A DNA stretch of 64,000 nucleotides, taken from Norana najaformis (taxonomy: Eukaryota > Annelida > Clitellata > Crassiclitellata > Hormogastridae). The notes below the pieces were generated by a model. That model was given only the letters and a program-made list of their open reading frames with translations. It was not told the origin of the DNA and ran no database searches. The stretch lies in the NCBI GenBank assembly GCA_964023275.1, contig OZ029921.1, forward strand, positions 1,811,001 through 1,875,000, written 5' to 3'. This document shows, in pieces, positions 1 through 10,800 of the stretch. Numbering within the stretch: position 1 is the first letter of the stretch; each line of letters begins with the position of its first letter. The position numbers and the translations under genes are program-made.

Positions 1-1233
1 TTCGTATTTGCGTATGTATTTAGGTGTGTATGTATATAGCATTTATGGTCAACTTGCTATTAAGCACATATATTTCAATCTGAAAATAGTTCACAAAAAC
101 TTCTGCTGTCACTTTGAATGAACGTCGCAATTGGAAAAAAACAGCTGAGTTTTTCAATGCTCCGATAAATGTCACAGTTGGGAAAATAGCTGAGTTTTTC
201 AATGCTCAGATAAACAAGATGATCCAACTTGGCTCATTCTGTTTGAGACTGTAATGTCTTGAGATTGTAATGTAATGCACTTGTTTAGTTAGCTCAATCA
301 GATCACCAGAGTGCAGTACTTTCAAGAGGTACTCAAGAGGCGCTATATCAAGTGTCTTGATACATACAAACAAATGACTGTGGCCTGTAGTTTACATTAC
401 TAGTGTTTTAATGGCAGATAAAATGGGTCTGCATCAGTTCCAGCCATATCAGTATCTGCTACAAGCAGATACTACATTTAAGAGTATTGTAGAAGCACCA
501 AAAAAGGCTAAGTGAAAAAACTAAGAAAATATAAGCAAATACAAACAACAAACAAAAAATTCAAGCAACAAAAACTAAAAGAAGCCGATGTTAAAAAAAA
601 ATAACAAAAACCTAACTTTAACAAAACAAAACAAGTTAACAAACCAAAAATTTGGTTCAGCTTACCTAGAAAAATTTGAGATATCAGTATATTTCTCATC
701 CCGCATAACTTCAGGCAACAGAAAGTCGTAGCTGATTCTAAAGAAACTAGGACATCAACCAGCAAAAAAAATCAACTCAACCAGTGAGTTCAAAAATGGG
801 GGAAACAAGAACCATATAACTATCATCGAGTGAGAAGAAAGACCACAAGAAATAGTTGTTTAGAAAAGGTAGAAAAGCAAGCATTACTAGGACAACCGAA
901 AAGCACAAAATCTAAAGAAAACAAATACGAAAATGCCAACAAGACTAAACATACGGCTGAAAAGAAACCGACTTCAAGAGCTACTCGCTAATCGGACAGC
1001 TCATTTCCAGAACGGCCTTGGTTCAAACCCAGACAAAAAGGCTTCATAATACAGCATGTGTAGTTTATCCTGTCGTTTTACATGTAAAAATGCAAAGTCT
1101 GCAATAAAAATAAATATAATGATGAACAAAAATAAAATTTTAAAATAGATAGTATTACAACAACCGTACACCATCAAATGTTAAGGAGATAGTTTTACAA
1201 CTACCAGTAATTCTAATTAACAATAATAACACT

Positions 1234-1480
1234 TCAATATACATTGTGCAATCCAAACTGCACAGAATAAGTAACACTACAACTACTAATTCTTCCAGTA
1301 CTACTAGAACTAGTCACTTCCTGCAATGGTACAACATCTTTTGGATCTTGACCTGGAACCGAATCCCTTGTACCTATCGATTGGTTCTGACTGAGCACCT
1401 GCGAATAAGCTGGTCCCTGTGACGTCTCTTTCACTGGGTGCTATAGAAATCTTGAGATTACTATTACAATCGTACATTAA
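1234..1480 (+). repeat. LINE 3' end, ATTACG-tailed family (F1)
   Basis: The segment resembles other copies in the window: a central block with GGATCTTGACCTGGAACCGA, then CCTATCGATT, then GAATAAGCTGGT, closing with a GCTATAGAAATCTTGAGATTAC-like end and a short ATTAC-type tail. The copy at 20855-21215 continues upstream into a reverse-transcriptase C-terminus, so these are 5'-truncated LINE copies. This copy is diverged. Confidence 0.6.
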
Positions 1481-2209
1481 CACCACTTTCGCTAATTCTG
1501 ATCAAAAACAGTAACATAAAATATTATTAGTATTTTTACAATACTCTCTATAACAATTACTGGTACTGAAATTCAGACAAATGACTTAAATATCTTCAAA
1601 CTGTTCTCAGGGTTGTACTGATTCAGGATTCCACGCAAGAACCCCATTCCTAAAGATCAGCCACAGATTCTACCAATTCTAAGGCTTTAAATCTAATCTA
1701 ACCTGCAAATCGTGCTGCTACTGTATTACACAAGACATCAATTGATTGTCGATTGTTCTAAGCAAAGAGCTGCAATCCAAAATCACGCCTCACTGGACAG
1801 AACTGTTACATGTAGAATGACCATCACTCATTCAAATAAACAAAGAAAATAAATGCTCATTAGGCTCATCTGATGGTCAAATGCCTGTCACAGACTGCTG
1901 AGACCAAGGTTCAATGCCTAGTGCCAGTATGCCAAGTAGCAAGTAAGCACAAAACACCTAACAGTCAAACAAGCCAAATATGTCAATCCACACACTGATG
2001 TGGAAATTCACCAAACTATTTACAAGTAACGTTATAACAATCTCCACCAATCACTAGAACGACGACAGCCATCTTTAATCTGCATGGATTCCATTTTTAC
2101 CTTTGACAAAAATATTAACAAACTAATTAAAAACAAAAAAAAACGAAAAAATAACATAATCAACAAGTGTTAGAACTTCTTTTTTCTTAACCTTGCCAAT
2201 GAGTGGCCA

Positions 2210-2400
2210 ATTCTCTCTCTCTCCACCTGATCTTCCCCCAACCAACAGTGTTTCTCGTCAGTGTACTCATTCAACAGTGGAGTTCACTAAGGGTACAAGT
2301 GGAGTCAAAATTCTGAAACAGCTTTCCACCCCGGTGGGTATTTGAACCATCGTCCTCTCAGTCGATACTCCAGTATCCTAACCACAAGACTGTCTGCACC
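2210..2400 (-). repeat. tRNA-derived SINE, family A
   Basis: Read on the minus strand it has a tRNA-like head: a box A-like TTGTGGTTAGGATACTGG and a box B-like GGTTCAAATACC. A body shared with copies near 34645, 35680 and 55080 follows. The relationship is by eye, and the copy is old and diverged. Confidence 0.55.
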
Positions 2401-2807
2401 CAAGAGATCTAAAAAGGTGCAACTCAGATCCAAAAAACAGTGTCCAGTGAAAGGCCACTGCAACTGTATTTGTTACTAGACAGTTGATGTCTGTAAGTGT
2501 TTCGTCCCGCAGTAGTGTCTGCTGCTTCCAGACACAAAAGTAATTTAAGAATGCATTTATAATTAAAATCATAAAAGTGACAAGATGAGACAAACAACGG
2601 ACTGGCAACTTAAACGACAACCACCCAACAACACCTGCTACAATCAAAATGAAATGCATTGCACCGCAACCATCATATGCATTAATGGTCTTAATAAATA
2701 ACAAATTAATAATTTTCTTTGTAATTACTAATGAGTGCTGGAAGCACCTCACCTATCAGTAACAAATCAGTAACAAATAATCAGCAATTAATTCAATACC
2801 TAAATAT

Positions 2808-3000
2808 CCAATAATAATAATAATAATAATAATAGTAATAATAAAAATAATAAAAATAATAATAATAATCATTATCATCATAATAATAGCAGTAGAAGTA
2901 GTGGTAGTAACAGTAGCAATAAATGCTGACAACTCATTTCCATGACAGGTAAATAAATAATAATAATAATGATGATGATACTAAAAATAATAATAATGAA
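2808..3000. repeat. AAT-rich microsatellites
   Basis: Two runs dominated by AAT/ATA trinucleotides (about 2808-2890 and 2955-3000), interrupted by CAT and AGT units. They are simple-sequence DNA. Confidence 0.8.
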
Positions 3001-4667
3001 GATATAAAAGAACAACTGCTAGAGATGGTCTGCCAGAAACGGACCTGAACATTACCTACGAAAGTAGACAGTTCAACACTGAAGGACATAACATTGGTAT
3101 TCATAGATAATAACAATCAGTAAAAGACAGATTTGTTACACGGGTGCCTTAATGCCATAACTTTGACACAGATGGAGAGCAATGACTCGGCAAGATTCGC
3201 ACAAATCACATGAAGGAAACGACGTAACAGACAAAGCGGTGAACCAGACTACCAGCAGTTTCTGCTGAGTCATCAAAATGGCGCAAAACGTGGCCTGAAA
3301 ATTCACAGAAGTCGCTATGATGCCACATTTAAAACCCGGACACAGCGCATGTGTTTTGAATCAGTCTTCAAGTCCGACGGAAGGTCTGGCCATTCAGTGA
3401 ATAAGTGAGTCAGTCGAACGAATAAATGTTCACAGCATGCGAATAAACCACCAGCAATCAACTACAAAACTGCCTACTGCCTAAAAGATCAAACTGTTCC
3501 GTTTCCAGTCTGCCAGAAGGTAACCCCCGCAACTATTCTCCCCATTCACCTCAAATTTTCTTTTCTTTTACGGTCAAAATAATCGCCAAAAGACTTAAGC
3601 AACTGCACACGTGCCTTTCACATACGAGACACTTGACCCAGATAGCTTAAAAAACTCCGCTTAAAATACACTACGTTTCATCCAAGTCCATCAACAGGGC
3701 AATCAGAAAACGAAAGGAGACTTGATCATGTCGTATTAAAGGGTGACCTCCAAATTTCCAGAAATCCAATATAGTTTTGCACTGTCAAGCACTGCTGAAA
3801 GGCTGCTCTTTGAAAAGGCTTTTCTTGTAAATAATTACATGACTATGATTACACAACGCCTAGTTTAAGATTCTCTGTAAGCTACCACAAAATGACTAGC
3901 CGTCCTTTATCACTGTAGAAACCAGACTGTAGACAAAACTCTCAAAATGACCAGTTTTCTCCAGACCCAGTGTAACGAAACTGTGTAAACTGTGCACAAG
4001 AGTTGCGAAAGAGTTCCAGACTACCCACAGGCATCTCCAAGTTTCACGATTTTGTACTTAGTGTATGTTCTGAACAGATTTCCCAAATATTTGTAACGTC
4101 TCAATCATCAACCTCAATAAATGGTCAAGAACAGCTTTGGGCCACTTCATCGACAAGGCTACGCTCAGCTGAGTTTATCCATCAGAGTTCAATGGTCAGA
4201 AGTTAAAACATGGTCTGCATCAACTGGTTTGGATTGAAAACCAGTTCTTCACAAGACCAAAACAGACAAAAACACAGAAATGACGCTTTACCCAATCAAA
4301 GCAGTTCATCTCGATAAAGACACTGCTTATCAAAAAGACTCAAACAATTCCGCTCAAATGCACACGCCCTGAACGCTCGGCAAACAGTCGGCCCTGTACG
4401 AAAACAAAACGTGCAAATACCCGAGCGCAAGATTGCACAACGCATAAGACGTCGCGTCACGGCAGACGTACGTACGTACACACATCGACAAACGGCAAGA
4501 AATTTAGTTTGCTTAAAGCATACGAGAGAGCGAACTGTAGACAGGAGTCTCTGCCTCCTCCGCACCTGCAAGCGAGTGACATCACCACAATTTACCCCTC
4601 GAAACAACGGCAACGTTCCGACCATCAGATAGAGGGCGCTGCCCAACGACGAGTCGTCGTCGCGACA

Positions 4668-4882
4668 TCAGTTTTCGTCGCCTTCGCCGTCCGAAGTCGA
4701 GTCACGGTCGGAAGAATAGTTGGGACCCATATAGGAGTCACAGTCCAAATTGGCAACCGATCGCATGCCGTCTGGACACGCCAGCCGTGGCTCTGGAAGG
4801 AAATGCGGGTCGTTCTGCGACGCAGAGGGGTAGTAGGAGCCACTAGGGTAGCCGAAGAAACTGGCGGACGACTTTATGTGGC
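4668..4882 (-). CDS. PKNOX: PKNOX coding exon 10 (C-terminus)
   Basis: The acceptor is TATTTTCAG/GC, and phase 1 completes a Gly codon. It encodes [15 protein letters not shown] and a tail ending [12 protein letters not shown] before the stop at 4668-4670. Tyr- and Ser-rich residues followed by an acidic end match the character of PKNOX C-termini. Confidence 0.85.
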
Positions 4883-7800
4883 CTGAAAATAGATGCAATG
4901 GAATCTCCTTACAAGGTTATCTTTAGCAGCTGTATCAAGTACCATGCTATAACTGAACAGCATCATTCTTGATTAGGTAGCACCTTTTAAGAGAGCAAGA
5001 ACAGGGGTCTATAAAACTGCCCAAATAAACATTGAACACAATGAGAATGCATTGTGTCTGTTTAAAAGCCGATTTAAATTCTGGATCCATATTCCTGACT
5101 GCATTAGATCAGCAGTCAAGTTACAGTGATGTACGTTAAGAAGAGCAGATACTGTACCTCATTAAAATTAAAACACAGAATGACCTCAGTAGATCAGTAA
5201 TGAATGTAACTGGTACTGGTATCTTTCTAGAACAGTAAATTCCTAAGGCACACTTACAAAAGGAAACTTCTACCTTCTTAGAACAAGGAATCTACTTCAC
5301 TACAACAGGAAATTCCAAAAACAATTCCAACAAAACTTGAAACTGCTGCCTTGATAGAACAAAATGTTACCTCACTCAAACAGGTAAACAGATTTTCAAT
5401 CATCACAACAATACAACATACAAGCAGAACAACAGGAAACCTTAAGAAAATCACACCAAAGAAAACTCCATCATTCACAACAGTAGGCTAACTCTTTTCC
5501 CATGTTCAGGGCTAACTCCTTTAGTGTGGAAGCAGTCGGATGATTCCAAATGTTTGCAACCTAGCTGCCCAAGCTAATCTAATCTAATCTAATCTAATGA
5601 CTTCTATAGCGCCATTATCATAATGTACAAGGCATCAATCAAGGCTTCAAGTGAAAATGCAGTAAAAAAACTCAAAATCAGTTGGGGAAGCCTGGTCAAA
5701 ATCCAAACACAGCCAAACAGCGCAAAACACATATATACCTGGAACACTGGGTTCTTCCGTGTCATCGTGGCCGATATCCTTCTGTGGCCGCGACTGATAT
5801 TCGCTCAGTGAGTTTTGGTCATACTCAAATGTCTAGAAAGAGGATAATGAAGAATGTCAACAGAAAGAAACGAAAGAATGCAACAATCCAATGCTGTGGA
5901 AAGAACGATAGGTGAGCAGTAGAGGTGTCAAGATTCTAGTAAAATGTCACCTGGGAACCTGTGACCTTTTAAGCTGATTCCTGTCACTCCATCAATGTCC
6001 TCTGATATGCATATTCCAGGTGGAAACACTAATGAATAAGTTCATTAGTAAAGGCAAAATCACCTGCGTAATTCTTATCTGCATCTATGTGGTAAAACTC
6101 GGCTGCACTTTCTAAAACAATACTTGTTGTTCAGTGCCCTGTTTGATATTTTTGATGGTGCCGTTGTACCACAGTACTATTAGTAACAGTCTCATCCAGT
6201 TACCCAAAATACCACTAAATATAGGAAGATACTGTATGTAACGCCACAATTAATGAGGTAAGTTAACAAATCTTAGTTCATAATTTACGGATTTGTTTTA
6301 ACTGAAACAGCCAACAGTCGCTTTTCAGGGCAGCCCAGTAGTTATGACGGTTTCACAGCAGAAAGATATTTCAAGATGTCTGTTCCAGAATGCCCCCTAG
6401 CAAATGCAGCCATAAAATGAGTACATACATTGGAAGTTGAGGAGGCAAGGGACAGCACTAGCCGTTCACACTAACACGCTGCGAAGATGAAGCCATTAAC
6501 ACTTTGTACACATGGCTGGCTGGCTGACTCTCGGGGTTGTCTTAAGCAATTGCTCATCTTGAAAAGGTCACGGAAAGCAGACATCATGCTACTCTGAGTA
6601 AACAAAGCCATCAAAGACCAGATTCCAGCCTGAACCCCAGCAACATCAAAGAACCCAGAGAAGCAGGCAGGGCCTCATTGTCAGATACTTACAGTCGAAG
6701 TTGGAGTCGAAGACTCGGATCTTGACTCGCCACAGCTGGGCAGGCGCTGCCCTTGCACCGACCCAGATCCAAGAGATATGTCAGGCGACAGCTGTGACTG
6801 ACCGGAACGACCTTTGGCTTTCTTCACCTTTGACCCTCCTTCCTGGTTGCCAGCATCCACAATTGGCTGCAGGATTCGACGTCGTGCATTGATGAACCTT
6901 GAACAGATGAAGAATGTAAACAAATATGAAGTTTGTAAACGAAGAGGAAGTATGTAAATGAAGATGAAGTATGTAAACGAAGACAAAGTACGTAAACAAA
7001 TATGAAGTATGTAAACAAAGATGAAGTATGTAAACGTTTACTATTACACAATAACAAACACTAAATATGATCACTATCGTAGAAGTTACTTGACAAAAGT
7101 AACTACCATATCGTACCAGCTTAATACATACATACCATGGGGCCTTTGATAGGTTCTCAAAAGGTGCTACATAAATGCTGAGAAACATACACTGAGAATG
7201 CAGCTTACCAGTTGTTGACCTGTAGTATGCTAAGATTCGTCTGTTCTGCCAGCTGTCGCTTCTCATCCTCTGTGGGATATGGATGCTAACAAAAACGCAA
7301 ACATTTCTTTCTCAAAACAAAAAACACCTAACAATGACAACAGCGTTTTTCAGGAAAGCGTTTGGTTCTTGGCGACCGGTCCAAAGCTTTGAAATTCCCT
7401 GCCCAGTTCTCTCTGCATTCTCTCAGTTCTTCAATGTCTTTCAGGTGTCAACTTAAGACCTGCCTGTCTCAACATTTTTACCCACTGTAGCCTGACCTCT
7501 GGTTTCCCTGAGCTATAAAAGGGAGCTGTACTAGAGTTCAAGAATCAATGACAGTCATATGATGTTTTAAAGATAGGTCTTAAGCTATGAACTGCATGTG
7601 TCCAGAAATGATGCATTCTTCACAAGGTCAGGAAGACTGTTCCATGCAGTGGGTCCAGCAACAGAGGAGGAACATGCACCAAACCTCCTGGACGATTGTG
7701 GGACATGCAGTTGATTCCTCGATGAGGAATGCAGCCGACATATAAATGTAGATGGGAAGAAAATGATATATGAAGGGGACTGAACAGATGTACCAGAGCT

Positions 7801-10800
7801 CACCACCAAATGTTGAAACAGCCACGTCTTCATGACGTGTGTCGCGTGTTTCGGAAGAATGCCCTTCTTCATCCGTGCCCTCGGATCATCCTCCCCGTCA
7901 TCAAAACTGGCGAACGACGCCAGCAGCGTAGGACTGACTGGAAGAAAATACACCCAACCTGCTTAACCTCACTGTAACTTAGCACCTACACAGCACACTG
8001 TGTAACACCATCACTGTAACTGAATCTTTACACAGCTTTTGTAACACTGTAAAAAGAATTTTCACAGAGCATTTCGTTAACATTTGTGGTAATTGAATCT
8101 TTTCATAACAATTCGTAATATCGTCATTGTTACTGATTATTTACATTGTATTTCATAAATGAAAGCTGGCTGTCTATGGAAGATAACCATGCTGAAACAT
8201 GCAAATCTTGACTGGAGAAAGAAACGACAACAGGCACAACTGAGGAGTGCTTTCAATAAATATGGCCGAGCCACAAATCTGTGTCTATATATGTATTCAT
8301 GTATGTATGTATGTATTCATGTATGTATGTATTCATGTATGTATGTATGTATGTATGTATTCATGTATGTATGTATGTATGTATGTATTCATGTATGTAT
8401 GTATGTATGTATGTATGTGTGTATGTATTCATGTATGTATGTATGTATTCATGTATGTATGTATGTATGTATGTATGTATGTTTGCATGAATCTAGACAA
8501 TACAGTGCCTTTAAAGCACCCCACAAAAGCACTCCCTGTATATTCCTCAATAGTATGAAAATAATTCCTTCTGGGACTCCAGTCCTAGGCAGCAACTCCT
8601 TTGATGATACAATAACCACTGAATGCATTGTCCACTTACCTGACCGTGGCTGTGCAGACAACATGGAACCAGAATGCTGTGGCATCAGGACTGAACTATC
8701 ACGAACGGCAACTGACGGCCGACCAAGGTCCTGCATCTGCATCGACTGTGGAGGAGACAAAAGACTCAAGGTAATCACAGGTAAAGATAAGCTGAAGTAG
8801 TCGCTAGCAGCACAGACAATAAGATTTGAAGGTAACATAAGCACAGATAAAGGTGAGGCAAAGAAGTTCACTGGTAAAGTAAGTCAGTCAGTCAGTCAGT
8901 CAGTCAGTCGTCAGTTGTCAGTCAGTCAGTCAGTCAGTCAGTCAGTCAGTCAGCCAACAAGTCTGCAGTCAATCAGTCAAATCAGAGGCAGTCCAAGCAT
9001 TAAAGGACATCCATAACACGACAGAAGCAGCCCTGGTTGCAAGAGAAAGATCAGTCCTGAACGAGAAAGAAGGAGTAGCCCTTAAACCCAGAGATCAGGC
9101 TACACAGGAAGCATATACATAAATCTGCAAGGCATGGTAGCCGATTCCATGAGGCACAGTAGCTGAAAGGATAGAGCGCTCAGCTTGTAACACGGAGAGT
9201 ATGGGTTAGAGCCTTCCTTGAGATGCTTGCTGTGTAAAGACCTTGAGCAAGTCCTTCATCCACAACTGCTTCGCGCTTCAGTTTCACATTTACCAACCCT
9301 GTGTGCCTAATAAATGCAAAATAATAACAACATGGTTCATGCATTTGTCACTAGTCGGTTGGATTACTGCTCTTCTTTATATGTTGGACTCCCTGATGTA
9401 CGGCTTTTGTGCCTGGAACGTGTGTTGCGGGCGGCTGCACGGCTTATTGGTGGCATCTCTAGGTTTGGTCATGTCTCTGATTTCATGCGAGATGAGTTGC
9501 ATTGGCTTCCTATGAGTCAGCGCATTCACTATAGGGTCATCGTCTCTGTTTGGAACTCCTTGTTGGGTATTGCCCCCTCTTACTTGAGGGAGCTTTGCCT
9601 ACCTGTCCGGTCCAATTTGGGACGTGCTTCTCTTCGCTCCGCTGCTAGTTGTAATCTACTAGTACCTCGCACTCGCACCTCGACCATGCAGCGTCGTGCT
9701 TTCTCTGTTGCTGGCCCAACCCTCTGGAATGGACTTCCTGTTACTCTACGTCTTCTGCCCCGGGATTTTACTTCTATCTTCTATTCTTCTCTTAAGACTG
9801 TTCTCTTTCGCCGAGGTTGGTTTGGGAGCGCTTCTGAGTAGTTTTCTTGAAGGGGCGCTATATAAGTGTTCTGTATAAATAAAATAAATAAACAAATAAT
9901 AATAAAAACCCTGCACTGGAGGTAAAAGGACAGTTCTTCAATCCACAGCCCAGACTCAAAAAAGCACCTGACCTGCATCCGCTGTTCCTCCATCATCTGC
10001 TCGTCATCCGGCTTCTCATCCATCCTATACATCGAATTCTCTGGGATGTGGTTGCCATGACCTGCTCCACTTGCTCCTCTCTGATCAAGGTCTCGCGGGC
10101 CGAGGTTCTGCCGGTCCTCGTAGCTCATGCCACGGTACATGGAAGACTCGGATGACTGGCTCATGCGCGACGGAAGGTCCACCATCAGCGAACCGGAACA
10201 GTCTGACTCGAACGCGTCGACGTGAAGCAGCTGTTCGTTCTGCAGCTTGGTACGGAGGCAGGAGATGTAGCGCGTGCAGAAGTCCTTGCACAGGTCGTTC
10301 ACCTTCTCCAGCTCCAAGAGATGAATCCACAGAATCTGAATGGCTTTGATCATCTTTGTGGAATCACATCAAACACAACATAAGATGTGTATGTCTAATC
10401 TAATCTAATGATTTCTGCAGCACCGATATCATAACCGCACAAATCATCAATCGATGATACCACCTTCCACTTAACTGTTAATAAAAAATATAATCTGTCG
10501 GAGAAACCTCGTCACTGAAATCCATTAGGACAGGCAAACGAGAAACCAGCCTACAATGGGTAAGCAAGTTGAAACAGAAACGTCTTAAGTTCAGACCTGA
10601 AAAACATTAAAAGATCTGAAAGAACACGCAGAATGGGGCAGTGAATTCCAAAGTACAGCTAAAGTCCAATGTACTCAAAGTACTAAGAAGTACTCAAAGT
10701 ACTCCAAAGTACTCACGTACAGTGCCCTTTTCTTCGGCCTCGGCTGTGTCACGGTGCTATATAAATTGTATTATAATTATTATAATTATTATAATGATTA

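Larger units (their letters stand above)
1..4667. other. 3' flank / possible 3' UTR of the PKNOX gene
   Basis: No convincing coding sequence was found on either strand. The stretch is AT-rich and follows the PKNOX stop codon in that gene's direction, so its right-hand part may be 3' UTR, but I could not fix a polyadenylation site. It holds a LINE tail ending near 345 (an AAGAGGCGCTATATCA-type end), a LINE 3' end at 1234-1480, a tRNA-derived SINE at 2210-2400 and AAT-rich microsatellites at 2808-3000. The rest shows nothing recognisable. Confidence 0.5.

Noticed and set aside
8159-8800. 213-codon frame through a TATG array
   Set aside because: Microsatellite translation that runs antisense into PKNOX exon 5.
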